DNA of 60,559 nt from Akkermansiaceae bacterium. GTDB lineage: Bacteria; Verrucomicrobiota; Verrucomicrobiia; Verrucomicrobiales; Akkermansiaceae. The stretch is taken from positions 1 to 60,559 of the forward strand of contig CAISTY010000221.1 of assembly GCA_903888515.1 (NCBI GenBank), written 5' to 3'. Positions 8,957-20,444 of the stretch are shown piece by piece. Within the stretch, counting starts at the first letter, position 1. Each line of letters begins with the position of its first letter. Position numbers and translations under genes: made by a program. The notes beneath the pieces were generated by a model, which was not told the DNA's origin, made no database searches, and saw only the letters and a list, made by a program, of their open reading frames with translations.

Positions 8957-9833
8957 GAGCTACAAATACCTACCGTCGCAGATGGCGGATAACCTGCGGG
9001 ATTTGGGGATTGCGGTCCGCAAGCAGATGAACGGCGGCATGCAGGGACTCCACCGATCCCCGGCTTTCGGTTCCTCCGTGGAGTTCGCCGAATACCGGTC
9101 CTATGTCCAGGGTGATCCGATCCAGCGGATCGACTGGACTGTTTACGCGCGCACCGACAAGTACGTGATCCGCCGTTTCCACGACGAGGTCAACATCCGC
9201 GCGCACATCCTGTTAGACACTTCCGAGAGCATGACATACAAGGAGAAAGGGAAGATATCCAAGATGGAATACGGATGTTATCTGGCGGCGTGCATCATGT
9301 ACATGATGATCAACCAGGGCGACTCTGCGGGGTTGATCACGTTCGGCGATGATATCCGCGAAGTGTATGAACCCGCAGGCACGTTTGCCGGGCTCAGGCC
9401 GATGCTGCTGGGGCTCGAGGAGATCAAACCGCAGGGCCAGAGCAATATTGAAAACGCGCTGCACAAAGCGGCGGAGCTTGTCAAAGGGCGCGCGTTTGTG
9501 GTGTTGATTTCCGACATGTTGCAGGATCCGCGGGAGATTTTACGGGGCGTCGGGCACCTTTGCTACGACGGCAAGGACGTGACCGTGTTTCACATCATGG
9601 ACCCCGGGGAGTTCCGCCTTCCGGACGAGGGTTTGATCGAGGTGGAGTTTTTGGAAACCCATGACCGGATGAACGTGGATATTGCCGAGTTCCGGGAGTT
9701 ATACCTGCAGCGGATCCGTGAGTATATGGACGAGGTTCGCATCGGATGCACCAAAGAGGGAGCGGATTACCTATTGGTGGATACCACCAGCGATCTGCAC
9801 GATGTGCTGCGTAGAAGGGCGGTCCTATCATGA
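8943..9833 (+). CDS. DUF58-domain protein
   Basis: The 296-aa product starts at ATG 8943, inside the end of the MoxR gene, preceded by AGAGAG. The DUF58 core is plain: SSVEFAEYRSYVQGDPIQRIDWTVYARTDKYVIRRFHDE at about residues 44-82. A VWA-like MIDAS follows, LLDTSESMTYKEKGK, with the DxSxS metal site intact. The C-terminus VDTTSDLHDVLRRRAVLS is typical. DUF58 proteins are the usual partners of MoxR ATPases. There is no membrane segment, unlike many DUF58 proteins, so it should be cytoplasmic. The 14-base overlap with MoxR and ATGA overlap with the next gene indicate translational coupling. Confidence 0.92.
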   Translation: MAKHKSYKYLPSQMADNLRDLGIAVRKQMNGGMQGLHRSPAFGSSVEFAEYRSYVQGDPIQRIDWTVYARTDKYVIRRFHDEVNIRAHILLDTSESMTYKEKGKISKMEYGCYLAACIMYMMINQGDSAGLITFGDDIREVYEPAGTFAGLRPMLLGLEEIKPQGQSNIENALHKAAELVKGRAFVVLISDMLQDPREILRGVGHLCYDGKDVTVFHIMDPGEFRLPDEGLIEVEFLETHDRMNVDIAEFRELYLQRIREYMDEVRIGCTKEGADYLLVDTTSDLHDVLRRRAVLS

Positions 9834-12016
9834 TTCCGGGAGCGTCCCTATTCCTCTATTTGCTGCCGCTGGCAGCCGCCCCTATCGTCTTTCATCTATT
9901 GATGCGACGGCAGCGGCGGAGGATCATGTTTTCGACCAAGATGTTCTTCGACCGGGTTCATCCGCAGCTCACGTTTCATCGGAAGGTGCGTGACATGCTG
10001 TTATTGGCGGCGCGGGTTCTGTTGATCGCGTTGCTGCTGTTAGCCCTGTCCCGTTTGGTTGTGACGGGCATCACCGGCGTGTCGGGGTTGGGAGGCAAGC
10101 AGGTTGTCGTGGTCATTCTGGACAACTCCGCATCCATGGCGGGGCTGGTCAAGGGAAGCGAGCAGACCAAGCTGAAGACGGCGGTTGCGGGTGCGCGGGC
10201 GCTGTTGGCGACCATGGACCAAGGAGCCAAATCCGGCGTGGTGCCGCTGGTGGCGGACCCCGAGGTGGAACAATGGGGCGGAATCACTGCCGATAGAAAC
10301 CTGCAACTGAATTCGCTCGACAAGGTCAGGGTCACTGCGGCGGCCGGAGATCCGGCCAAGGCGCTGATGCAGGCGGTGGCCATGCTGAAGGATGCCGGTT
10401 CAGCCGGGGGCGGCTCGGTACACATTTTCACCGATCTCCAGGAAACCGAATGGAAAGACCGGCAGATCCATACCAAAGACGTGGGGCCGAATGTTCGTAT
10501 CCTCTTTCACCGTGTGACTTCGGCTGCGGCGGACCAGCCCAACGTCTGTCTGGCGCAGGCGAAGATTTCGTCCCGCCGTATCCTCCAGCGGCAGCCGTAT
10601 CAAGTGGAATTGCTGCTGCGCAATGACGGTGACAAGGCGGTGGAGATTCGTGTCAACATGCAGATCCAGAACCAGACCGCCCCCGACACGACGAAGGTCG
10701 CCATGGCAGCCGGCGAGAAAAAGCGGGTCATGATGGGTTTTCGGGCTGAAGCCCCCGGTGCCCACTGGCTGCGGGTATGGATTGAGGGGGATGGTTTCCA
10801 AGAAGACAACCGGGCCGCGCTCTCTTACCTCTGCGAACCGACGGGCGACATCTGCTTTATCGGTGGGCAAGAGGCCGGGGATTTCGGCGTGCTCCCGCTG
10901 GCCTTCTCGCCCGCCGGAGACGGTCGGGACACCTCGCTGGTGCCGGGATTCGGCGGGCTGCAGGATCTGGGTGCCCGCATTGAGAGCAAGAAGCCGGTGC
11001 TGGTGGTCCTGAAGTGGTCCGATGCCTGTGCGCTGGACGGAAAGACGGCGGATTTGCTGGAGACCTACACGCGACAAGGCGGCAACCTGCTGGTTCTGCC
11101 GGCGGTTGCGGGACCGGAACCCACGGGCAAGCCCCCCGCGTGGTTGGGAGCTGGCGTCGAAGCCCTCAAGGTGCTGCCGACGGCTGTGTCCTTGGCGGTT
11201 GCGGACGGCACGTCCGAGTTTTGGTCTGATCTTCGTGACCCGGTCGGGAGGATTCGTTTGAGCGGTGTGTATGCGAAACAGTATCATCCGTTGTCGCTCC
11301 AACAAGAGGGCGGCTACACACCGCTCCTGAAGGCCGACGAAAACCAGGTGTTGCTCGCCGTGCGCGGGCTGGGCGAGGGGCAGGTCATCGTCAGCGGCTT
11401 GGCATTCGCCGGCAGGCGGGAGGGGATTCCGGAATGGAGCACGCTTCCCATGCAGAGGGCCTTTCTTGTGATGGTGCAGCCGATGGCACTCGGTGCCGTT
11501 TCCGGCGTGGTCAACCGGAACCTGTCCTTGGTCGCCGGCAACGCCCCGCGGTCGCTGCCCGGCAAGGAAGATGAGGTGAAGATCTCCACCTTGGTGGGCG
11601 ATCAGGTGCTGTGGGCGGGTCCGCGTGCCCAGGCCCCCGTGCTGGTTCGCGAGGGAGCGTATATCGTGCGCATGGGCAAACGGGAGTTGTGCCTGTCGGT
11701 CATGCCTTCCGACACCGAGGGCAGCGGATCGTTCATCACCGGTTCCAAGGTGGACGCCATGGGCGAGACACCCCATGCCATTGGTGATCTAACCAGTGAA
11801 CAGGATTTCAGGGACACGCTTGCGAGATCCGGTGCGGGGATGGAGCTTTACATTCCGCTGTTGTTGTTAGCGATTGTGGCCTTGTTGGCGGAGGGGCTGC
11901 TCGGTTCACCTGTGTTGCGACGCGCCAAGGGGCCGGACGACGGCAATAAACCGGATGGCCTGGGGGGATCGAAGGCCGATTCAACGACGAAATTCAGCAG
12001 AGAGGAAACCGTATGA
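9830..12016 (+). CDS. BatA-type N-terminal and VWA-like membrane protein
   Basis: The 728-aa product overlaps the DUF58 stop by ATGA. It starts with the BatA (aerotolerance regulator N-terminal) domain: membrane segment LFLYLLPLAAAPIVFHLLMRR, then RRIMFSTKMFF, then a second segment RVLLIALLLLALSRLV. A VWA-like domain follows with VVVILDNSASMAG, which keeps DxSxS. The middle is beta-rich (LLLRNDGDKAVEIRVNMQIQNQ, CARDB-like). A third segment near the end (ELYIPLLLLAIVALLAEGLLG) precedes a charged cytoplasmic tail. It is presumably an inner-membrane protein with a large periplasmic part remodelled by MoxR. Function is inferred from the cluster. Confidence 0.85.
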   Translation: MIPGASLFLYLLPLAAAPIVFHLLMRRQRRRIMFSTKMFFDRVHPQLTFHRKVRDMLLLAARVLLIALLLLALSRLVVTGITGVSGLGGKQVVVVILDNSASMAGLVKGSEQTKLKTAVAGARALLATMDQGAKSGVVPLVADPEVEQWGGITADRNLQLNSLDKVRVTAAAGDPAKALMQAVAMLKDAGSAGGGSVHIFTDLQETEWKDRQIHTKDVGPNVRILFHRVTSAAADQPNVCLAQAKISSRRILQRQPYQVELLLRNDGDKAVEIRVNMQIQNQTAPDTTKVAMAAGEKKRVMMGFRAEAPGAHWLRVWIEGDGFQEDNRAALSYLCEPTGDICFIGGQEAGDFGVLPLAFSPAGDGRDTSLVPGFGGLQDLGARIESKKPVLVVLKWSDACALDGKTADLLETYTRQGGNLLVLPAVAGPEPTGKPPAWLGAGVEALKVLPTAVSLAVADGTSEFWSDLRDPVGRIRLSGVYAKQYHPLSLQQEGGYTPLLKADENQVLLAVRGLGEGQVIVSGLAFAGRREGIPEWSTLPMQRAFLVMVQPMALGAVSGVVNRNLSLVAGNAPRSLPGKEDEVKISTLVGDQVLWAGPRAQAPVLVREGAYIVRMGKRELCLSVMPSDTEGSGSFITGSKVDAMGETPHAIGDLTSEQDFRDTLARSGAGMELYIPLLLLAIVALLAEGLLGSPVLRRAKGPDDGNKPDGLGGSKADSTTKFSREETV

Positions 12017-14232
12017 TCAGCACACTCTTATGGAATCCGCACCTCGGCACGCTGGCTAACAGCCTGATTGTGCTGGTGATGATGGGATGGCTGCGGCTGC
12101 TCTATTCAAGGTATCGTTCGCTGCACAGCGTGAAGCGGTCATGGCTTCTCATGATCCCCAAGATCCTGTTCACGCTGCTACTGCTGATCGCGCTCTTTGA
12201 CCCGAGTTGGCGCGTCGCCAGTTCGATGCGGGATGCGGAGGTCGTGCTGTTGACCGATGTCTCCTCGTCCATGAATGTGAAGGATGGCGATGCGGGCACC
12301 CGGGCCGAGCGTGCCAATCGGATCGCGAAAAAATTCAAGGACGAACTTGGCGACTCGGTGAAATTCAGGACCCTGCCCTTTGATGTTGATATCCAGGATC
12401 CGGAGAAGAAGTTCGGCGACGAGATTCGTGGCACGGACATTGGCAGAACCATTGTGAGTCTTTCACAGAGACCGGACCTGGCGGCCTGCAAGGCTGTGGT
12501 GATGGTGACCGACGGTGGTGATGAGGTGGTCGATAGCGAGCGCATGCCCGGTGCTTCGATTTACATTGCTGGCGTGGGAACGGATCCATCCACATGGAAC
12601 GATGTGGCCATCGATCAAGTCGTGGTGCCGGCGGAAATCGAAGTGAATTCGCCGTTCAAGGTTTCCGGGGACATCATCGGCAGGGGTGCGCACGGCGATT
12701 TCTCGCTGAAACTGGCCGCCGTGGAAGTGGCCCTTGAGAAATCCGTTGACGGCAAATTCCAGACGGTGGATTCGCAGACGGTGGATCTCCGGTCACAGAA
12801 GGCGCCTGTGGAGTTCCAGGTGGCGGCCGAGACAACCGAAGGGATACGCGAATATCGCCTGAATGTGAAGCCCATCGCGGACGAGCTTTCCGACCTGAAC
12901 AACCAGCGGACATTCCAGGTGAACATGAGGCAGAAGAAGATTCATGTCCTGTTATACGGCCGCGTGCTGGATTGGAATTATGCCATGATCAGGCGGGAGT
13001 TGGACGAAGACCCGATGATCGGTCTCACCGCCGTCTATCACAAGAACAGCGATGTGATCCGCATCGAAGGCTCCCGGCAGGAGGGTGACGAAGTCCTGAG
13101 TCGCGGTTTTCCGATCGATAAGGCGGTGCTCGGCCTTTACAAGTGCATCATCCTCGGATCCTTCCCGTCGAAACACCTGCCCACCGCATGCTACGAGGCG
13201 CTGAAGGAATATGTGGAGGGCGGCGGATCGGTCATCTTTCTGGGGGGGCGTGATTCCTTCGGCAAAGGAGCATACGCCGGGACGCCCATCGCCCCGCTCA
13301 TGCCGTGGCAGATCAGCGCGGACGAACGGGAAATCAGTGCCGGCCAGTATCCCGTGGTGGTTTCACCTGAGGGCGAGGAACACAGCGTGATGTCCGCCAC
13401 GGCCAGTATCCTCAAGGATGTGAATTCGCCAGTGCTCTATTCCATCAATCATGTCGGCCGCTTGCGCAGCGGTGCCGTCAGCCTGATGAACACTTCGGTG
13501 GGTGCGGAGAGCGTCGCAGTGGTCGCGCTGCAGACTTACGGCAAGGGCCTGACACTGGGCTTGGCGACGGACACGCTCTGGCGCTGGGGCCGCATGCACG
13601 GCAAGATTGCCGACACCTACGGTCAATTCTGGAGAGATGCGACGCGTTTCATGTGTGGCGGGTTCGAAGGGGGCAGATTCCTGACGGTCAGGTGGAACCG
13701 CGATCGATATCGACCGAGCGAGCAAGCGGTGGCCGACATCAAGGTTGCGGGCCGGTATGTGGCCGGGGAAATCCGGCTGCAAGGGACGATGAAGCACGCC
13801 GACAAATCGCAGGAGTTGGTGCTGGACCCGGTTTCCGGCGAGGACAACATGTTCCGCACGAAGGTCTTTTTCCCGGAACGGGGCGACTACGCCATCGATC
13901 TGGAGGCCAGGAAGGGCGACGAGGTGATCGACAAATACCAGCGCACCTTACATGTGGGATCCTCGCTCAACGAGGGTGCGCAACTGGTGGTGGACCACGC
14001 ATATCTCGAGAACCTCACGGGTCGCAGCGGAGGGTCGTACACACCCGAGAAAACCGTGGATCAACTCATCGAGCGGTTGAAAGACAATCTGATGGCAGCT
14101 GCCAGTCCGCAGGATTTGCCGCTGGTGCGCAAGCCCGACCTGCTGAACCATACGTTGCCGGTGTATGTGCTTCTGGCCATGCTGGTACTCGTGGGGGAAT
14201 GGGTGATGCGCCGGCGCATGAACATGATGTGA
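12013..14232 (+). CDS. VWA and glutamine-amidotransferase-like membrane protein
   Basis: The 739-aa product overlaps the previous gene by ATGA. Two N-terminal membrane segments (LIVLVMMGWLRLLYSRY and LLMIPKILFTLLLLIALFD) lead into a VWA domain with VVLLTDVSSSMNV, a complete MIDAS. After beta-sandwich segments comes a class I glutamine-amidotransferase-like region, LKEYVEGGGSVIFLGGRDSFGKGAYAGTPIAPLMP, found in many proteins of MoxR clusters and normally non-catalytic. A C-terminal segment (LPVYVLLAMLVLVGEWVMRRR) closes the protein. The arrangement is typical of the planctomycete/verrucomicrobial MoxR-VWA clusters. It probably assembles with the preceding BatA-like protein. Confidence 0.85.
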   Translation: MISTLLWNPHLGTLANSLIVLVMMGWLRLLYSRYRSLHSVKRSWLLMIPKILFTLLLLIALFDPSWRVASSMRDAEVVLLTDVSSSMNVKDGDAGTRAERANRIAKKFKDELGDSVKFRTLPFDVDIQDPEKKFGDEIRGTDIGRTIVSLSQRPDLAACKAVVMVTDGGDEVVDSERMPGASIYIAGVGTDPSTWNDVAIDQVVVPAEIEVNSPFKVSGDIIGRGAHGDFSLKLAAVEVALEKSVDGKFQTVDSQTVDLRSQKAPVEFQVAAETTEGIREYRLNVKPIADELSDLNNQRTFQVNMRQKKIHVLLYGRVLDWNYAMIRRELDEDPMIGLTAVYHKNSDVIRIEGSRQEGDEVLSRGFPIDKAVLGLYKCIILGSFPSKHLPTACYEALKEYVEGGGSVIFLGGRDSFGKGAYAGTPIAPLMPWQISADEREISAGQYPVVVSPEGEEHSVMSATASILKDVNSPVLYSINHVGRLRSGAVSLMNTSVGAESVAVVALQTYGKGLTLGLATDTLWRWGRMHGKIADTYGQFWRDATRFMCGGFEGGRFLTVRWNRDRYRPSEQAVADIKVAGRYVAGEIRLQGTMKHADKSQELVLDPVSGEDNMFRTKVFFPERGDYAIDLEARKGDEVIDKYQRTLHVGSSLNEGAQLVVDHAYLENLTGRSGGSYTPEKTVDQLIERLKDNLMAAASPQDLPLVRKPDLLNHTLPVYVLLAMLVLVGEWVMRRRMNMM

Positions 14233-14254
14233 GCTAATCTAACAAGGAAATAGG

Positions 14255-15493
14255 ATGATGGTTTCTGTCCATGACAAAAAGCAATTTCATGCAACCCGCC
14301 GGGCGGCATGGGGGAAGGCGTTGTTACTCATGGTGGTGCTGCCGGTATTTCTACCGGGAGAGTTGCCGGGGCGGGAGGGCAAGGCGCCTGCGCGGCAGGC
14401 CACCATTCTTCTTTCGGACGGCACGGCGTACGAGGGGACGGTGTTGCTTACGCCGGGCAACGATTTCAACCTGGTGGGGATTGATGCCACGGTGAAGTGG
14501 AACAAGATGAATGAATTCAACGTGGACGTCATCCGCGAAATGACCTTCAAGCCGTATAAGGAAAGCTACGAGAGGGAGTATACGTTCTCGGAGATCCAAT
14601 GGACGACCGAACAAAAAGTCGACAAGGTCTATCGGGGAGAGCCCTATCCGGTTCTGGAACCGCAGTGCACCGTGGTGTTCAACAGTGGTGAGGAGCGAAC
14701 CGGCATCCTGAAAACGACCGTGATCTACCTCAAGGAAAAAGATCCGGATACCGGCATGGAGACGGAGAATCGCAAGTTCTTTCTGAAGTCCAAGATGACG
14801 GGCAAGCAAGGTGCGGATATGAGTTCCCTGGTGTACGTCACACGCATCAAGATGCTCGACGAGGGGAAAAAGATCGAGCGGAGTCTGGATGTGGAATTCG
14901 CCACCTTCGATGCCGCATCGGCGAGCGACTTGCAGGCCATCACGCAGGACACTCTCACCAGCGTCCCGGTCAAGGCCGCCGACGGAAACAAGAAAGTCGA
15001 GGTTCTGTCCACGTTTGGCGAGAACGTTTTCCTGGCTGCGCGCATCGGCGACCGCTACGTGGCTGGCTGGCCTGAGGAGGGCACCGAACGCACGGATTTG
15101 TTCAAGCAGGTGGAAGAGCAGTTCATGAAAAAAGTGGACTACTACAACGAGAAAAAGCTGCTAGGTGTTCTCTCGTTGGACAACGGTCGGCGGGTCCTGT
15201 CGTTGGTGAGCTTGCGCCGGCAGGTCCCCGAGACCGCCTATGATGGCATGCCCGGGTTTTTCGAGAAGGACGGCAACGGGGAAAACATGGAGTTCTTCCG
15301 GCTCAGTGTGTGGATGTGGCACCGGGATCCCGGGACGGGAACCATGGCGCTGGTCGACCGCGGCTCGTTTTATCGCGTGAAGGTCGCGGATAAAGCGGCA
15401 ACGCCGGCGGCGGGAACCAGCCCGGACCTCTGGCCGGTCGTGAAACAGGATGGCAAGCTCCTCGTTGGAAAGAAAAAGGAAGTGGAAAAATGA
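14255..15493 (+). CDS. Secreted protein of unknown function in the MoxR cluster
   Basis: I do not recognise this 412-aa protein. It follows AAGGAAATAGG, a good ribosome-binding region, and begins with ATGATG (14255 or 14258). An N-terminal hydrophobic stretch (GKALLLMVVLPVFLPGELPG) looks like a signal sequence after a basic start. Next is a small SH3-like beta segment, ATILLSDGTAYEGTVLLTPG, then charged alternating strands. No cysteine pair or catalytic motif stands out. It ends in KKKEVEK and overlaps the next start by ATGA, so it belongs to the operon and probably works in the periplasm with the VWA proteins. Confidence 0.7.
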   Translation: MMVSVHDKKQFHATRRAAWGKALLLMVVLPVFLPGELPGREGKAPARQATILLSDGTAYEGTVLLTPGNDFNLVGIDATVKWNKMNEFNVDVIREMTFKPYKESYEREYTFSEIQWTTEQKVDKVYRGEPYPVLEPQCTVVFNSGEERTGILKTTVIYLKEKDPDTGMETENRKFFLKSKMTGKQGADMSSLVYVTRIKMLDEGKKIERSLDVEFATFDAASASDLQAITQDTLTSVPVKAADGNKKVEVLSTFGENVFLAARIGDRYVAGWPEEGTERTDLFKQVEEQFMKKVDYYNEKKLLGVLSLDNGRRVLSLVSLRRQVPETAYDGMPGFFEKDGNGENMEFFRLSVWMWHRDPGTGTMALVDRGSFYRVKVADKAATPAAGTSPDLWPVVKQDGKLLVGKKKEVEK

Positions 15494-18400
15494 AAACTGC
15501 AACGTCATCTGATTTTGGAAGGCTCGGGCCCGTGATCGGGCGGGCGAATGTCACCGTCTTTTTCACCACTGTGGTGTTGGGATTCCTGACATGGTTCGCC
15601 ATCACCAGCGGCACGTGGCTGACGCTTTTCGCGCTGGACAATCTGCTCAAACTGCCCGCCGCCCTGCGCTTCCCGCTGTCGATTGCGGGAGTCATGCTGA
15701 CGGTTTGGTCATTATGGAAGCATGCCATTGGTTCTATCAAAAACCGCTTGACCAATGACCAGGTGGCCCTGATGTTAGAGAAGAAGTACGGCATCAAGGA
15801 GAATGTGTTGATCAATGCCATTCAGTTTGAAGGGATGGCTTACGGCGAACGTCAGAAGGATTTCGTTCAGGAGACGGCCAAGGCTGGCTCGCTCGGGTGG
15901 AAAAACATCCCCGTGTCCGAGTTGTGGCAATTCGGCCGCATGACCGTATGGGGTTTGGTCTTTGCCATGCTGGTGTCTCTCTGCTCCCTCTACGTTCTGA
16001 AGTTGCCGCGGTATGCGGACAACGCGTTCTATCGGTATTTACACAGCCTGTCGGACGTCCCGCCCGCGGGGTCGGTCACGCTGGCCCTGACTCCCGACCA
16101 AGACCTCACCATCGCGGAACATGAAACCCTGCAGATCACCCTCGCGGTAGGCATGTTTGCCGAGAAGGACAAATTGACGGCCTATCCGGAAATCATTTAT
16201 CAGGAAGGCGTAGGGTCGGTCGGCGAGCAACGTGGCGAGGGGACGACGGCGACGATGCAGCCGGTGGTCGGCAAGGCGAATGTTTATACGCATGTCTTCG
16301 AGAACGTGCGCCATAGTTTCTCATTCCGCGTCTTTGTGCGCGACACTTATACCCGCAGCATCCAGGTGACGGTCAGTCCGGCGCCGGGGATTGCGGAATC
16401 GCGCTTTACCATCACCCCGCCCGCATACGTGGCGCAGGAACCCCGCGAGGAAGTCGGCCCGCCGCAGTCGGTCAAGTGCCTCCCCAATTCGAAGCTGGGC
16501 GTCGAGATCAAGCTGGACAAGGCGGCCGAGAAGCTGCGCTGGCTGTGGTCGGCAGGGGAAGTCGATTTACAAAACACCGAAGGCCTCAAGTGGCAGGCGA
16601 ACATTGATGTCGGCGCGGTTGCCGGCACCTATGACTTGGATGTCAAGGGCAAGGACCTGGATCGGTCGGTGAGGATCGCGACCGGTTCGGTCTTGCTGAT
16701 GACCGACCGCAAGCCTGAAGTGAGGTTTGTGGGCACGGCCATGAGCCGCACCGTGGTGCCCGGTGACCGGCTTGCGTTGCAGATCGAGGCCGAGGACGAT
16801 TACGGTACCGGTGCCATGGAAGTCACTGCCCGTCCGGCTTACGGTGGCAGTCTTCCGGTGACCGTCAGGGATTGGAAATACGGAGTTGCCCCCGGCAAGC
16901 GCGGCAAGGTCAACGAGAAGTTCGAATTGACGATCGACGCGAGCATCTTCGTGCCGGGCCGCCAGTATTTCCTCGAAGGCCGGGCCGACGATTTCTGTCC
17001 GGACACCCCGTGGGGGGTTTCCGAGCCCCTCCTCATCACCGTCAAGATGATCGACGATCTGAAGTCCACAGACACGGATGTCGCCAAGCTGTATGAGGCG
17101 CTAGAACTGGCCATCCGCCTGCAGAAAGAAGCCTTGGATGGGACGACAAACCTGATCAGCAACATCGACAACGTCTGGGTGGACATGAACCGTGCGCCGC
17201 GCAAGGACGATGACATCCAGGGGTTGCTGAACAAATACCGGGAGGCGATTCTCCCGAAACAACTCAAAGTCCGTGAGGCCCTCCTTGCCGGGGTCAAGGT
17301 CGCCACGCTCCAAGAGAAACGGATGGCGAGCCGCATGAAGGACATTTCCGAAGTGGAGGCCATTGAGGCGAACAACCAGGTCTTTGCATCCGTCCGCCGT
17401 CCTGTCGGCGCAGGAGATCTCAAACCGGCGGTGAAAAACGCTTTTGTAACCGACGGAAAGACCTGCCTCGTGCGTTTCGAAAGCCGGAAGGGACGTTATG
17501 CCGGACTGGTTGTCACGTCTCCGCAGGGGTGGATCGACCAGACTTGGATTGGCAATCTGTCGCTGTTGGGAGCGGACGGAAAACGTCTGGACAGCGCCGG
17601 TTGGAAGGTCGTGTCCGCAATTGGCGGCGAGGGCGCACAGCAGGCGCTCACCGCCAATGGTTGGATGGCGCAAGGCCGCTTGCCCTACATTCTCATCATC
17701 GATATGGGAAGCGAACGTGCCGTGACGGGCATCATGTGCGGCCAAAAAGATCCGTTGCGCGCGCCGAAGGACTTCCAATTGTATCTCTCCACCGACAACC
17801 CGCCGAGCATCGTCTTCAACCCGCCTGACAAGCCCCGCATCCAGAATGAACTGGGGCCGATGCAGAAAATCCAGGAGGCGATTTACAACCAACTCCTGGC
17901 ACTGAAGGGCCGGGAGGCCGGCGAAATCGCCAAGAAAGAAGACAACGAGGTGAAAAAGGCGCTCGGCGAGGATGCTTTGGAGCAGGCCCCTGCCGTGGCC
18001 GATAAGCTGGCAGACTTCCGCAATAAATTGAAGGAGTGGACCGGCGAGCACGAGAAGAATGTCGAGAAGCGCAAGGCCATCATGGACAAGCCGCCGCAGG
18101 ATTTCTCGGATGAAGACAACAAGAATCTCGCGGACCTGAAGCTGGAGAAGCTCAAGCAGGCCAATCAACTCAAGGATGTGGTCGATGATCTGGCGGATGC
18201 CGCCATCATGGACTTCGCCGATCCGGCCCAAGTCAAGATCTCCGATATCTTACGGCAGGCCAATGAACTCAAGGATATGGCCGCCTTGGCGGCCAAGTCG
18301 AGCCCGGTGGACTTCTCCTGGAACATGGATACCTTGATGACCCAAAAAGCCAAAGAGATCATATCGATGGGTCCCCAGTGGGCGGTGGCGGGCGAAGAAC

Positions 18401-19266
18401 GGGGAACCGCCGAGTCCCGGGAGGACAAGGGGCTGCCCCCCAAAATTCCGGCGTTGCCTGCAGAACTCCCACTGTTCATCCCCGAGCTCAAGAAAGCGCT
18501 GGGGGAACTGAAGCCTGACGTGGAACAGGCTGGCATGGCCATGCTGGACACTGTCGATCCGGGGGGGTCCCCCATGGATGACAAGTATTCCAGCATGGCG
18601 GCCACCGGGAAAATGGGTCCCAGATCCATTGATCCGAAGAAAAAGGCGACCGGGCGTTCCAGCCTCGGCCGCAGCGGTCAGGCCGACGGCCAGATGGTCG
18701 CAAACAAGGCACCCGCCGTGAAGGACGATGAGGTGACCATGCCCAACCGCATGAGCAATTCTCCCAAGGAGGAGGGCGAGGTCGATGACGAAGGCGACCA
18801 GAAGGCGACCAGCGTGGGGCTCGCCAAGCCGGGGTCGAAGCCCACCGATTTCGCCCAGGCTGGCCGCTTGCCGCCGGAGGAGCTGAACAAGATGAGGATG
18901 TTTGAGGGGCAGACGAAGGAACTCCGTGAAAACATCCGTAACCTGATGCTGGCGTTGAACCGCCACAACCTCCCCACCACCGACCTGAAGAGGGCGCTCG
19001 AGCGCCTTGAACAGCTCGATGCGGCGAGGAAGCGTGGCGACGGCGTGGGGATCAGGCAGGTCTTTGACGCGGCCGTCAGCCATGTGGACAACGCCGGTGA
19101 CGCCGTTGCCAGTGCCATGGAGGTGCGCCAGCGGGAACAGGCGGAAAACAAGCAACGACGCGAGGTCGATGCCGGCGGGCGTGCCGAAAGCATACCCGAA
19201 GGCTACGAGGAGATCGCCAAGGCCTACTTCAAGCGTCTGGCGGATGAATCCACGCCTCGGAAATAG
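15490..19266 (+). CDS. Giant DUF4175-like membrane protein with coiled-coil C-terminus
   Basis: The 1258-aa product overlaps the previous gene by ATGA. Three hydrophobic segments occur near residues 22-45, 55-76 and 145-165 (FGRMTVWGLVFAMLVSLCSL). Between them is LTNDQVALMLEKKYGIKENVLINAIQFE, a signature of DUF4175-like proteins in MoxR clusters. Residues about 200-540 are periplasmic beta domains. Around 640-780 lies a discoidin-like block, GWKVVSAIGGEG...ILIIDMGSERAVTGIMCGQ. The last 450 residues are highly charged and helical (coiled coil). The length suggests a periplasm-spanning scaffold. The discoidin-like reading is a tentative structural guess. Confidence 0.75.
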   Translation: MKTATSSDFGRLGPVIGRANVTVFFTTVVLGFLTWFAITSGTWLTLFALDNLLKLPAALRFPLSIAGVMLTVWSLWKHAIGSIKNRLTNDQVALMLEKKYGIKENVLINAIQFEGMAYGERQKDFVQETAKAGSLGWKNIPVSELWQFGRMTVWGLVFAMLVSLCSLYVLKLPRYADNAFYRYLHSLSDVPPAGSVTLALTPDQDLTIAEHETLQITLAVGMFAEKDKLTAYPEIIYQEGVGSVGEQRGEGTTATMQPVVGKANVYTHVFENVRHSFSFRVFVRDTYTRSIQVTVSPAPGIAESRFTITPPAYVAQEPREEVGPPQSVKCLPNSKLGVEIKLDKAAEKLRWLWSAGEVDLQNTEGLKWQANIDVGAVAGTYDLDVKGKDLDRSVRIATGSVLLMTDRKPEVRFVGTAMSRTVVPGDRLALQIEAEDDYGTGAMEVTARPAYGGSLPVTVRDWKYGVAPGKRGKVNEKFELTIDASIFVPGRQYFLEGRADDFCPDTPWGVSEPLLITVKMIDDLKSTDTDVAKLYEALELAIRLQKEALDGTTNLISNIDNVWVDMNRAPRKDDDIQGLLNKYREAILPKQLKVREALLAGVKVATLQEKRMASRMKDISEVEAIEANNQVFASVRRPVGAGDLKPAVKNAFVTDGKTCLVRFESRKGRYAGLVVTSPQGWIDQTWIGNLSLLGADGKRLDSAGWKVVSAIGGEGAQQALTANGWMAQGRLPYILIIDMGSERAVTGIMCGQKDPLRAPKDFQLYLSTDNPPSIVFNPPDKPRIQNELGPMQKIQEAIYNQLLALKGREAGEIAKKEDNEVKKALGEDALEQAPAVADKLADFRNKLKEWTGEHEKNVEKRKAIMDKPPQDFSDEDNKNLADLKLEKLKQANQLKDVVDDLADAAIMDFADPAQVKISDILRQANELKDMAALAAKSSPVDFSWNMDTLMTQKAKEIISMGPQWAVAGEERGTAESREDKGLPPKIPALPAELPLFIPELKKALGELKPDVEQAGMAMLDTVDPGGSPMDDKYSSMAATGKMGPRSIDPKKKATGRSSLGRSGQADGQMVANKAPAVKDDEVTMPNRMSNSPKEEGEVDDEGDQKATSVGLAKPGSKPTDFAQAGRLPPEELNKMRMFEGQTKELRENIRNLMLALNRHNLPTTDLKRALERLEQLDAARKRGDGVGIRQVFDAAVSHVDNAGDAVASAMEVRQREQAENKQRREVDAGGRAESIPEGYEEIAKAYFKRLADESTPRK

Positions 19267-19320
19267 ATTGGGCATTCATGAAGAACAGCAAGGAAAACAC
19301 AACAAAATAGAGTTATCACA

Positions 19321-20355
<1,035 letters not shown>

Positions 20356-20376
20356 GGAAGGCCGCATGCTGTTGGT

Positions 20377-20400
20377 CCGGCGCCCGTGGTCGGGTGCCGG
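20377..20400 (+). terminator. Hairpin after the MoxR supercluster
   Basis: Ten bases starting CCGGCGCCCG pair with CGGGTGCCGG across a TGGT loop (nine of ten positions pair fully). It lies 22 bases after the MoxR-2 stop. No T-tract follows, so it may be a pause or RNA-stabilising structure rather than a strong intrinsic terminator. Confidence 0.45.
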
Positions 20401-20444
20401 AGGATCGTTCCGGCGGGAAACAATCTCACACACGACACAACCCG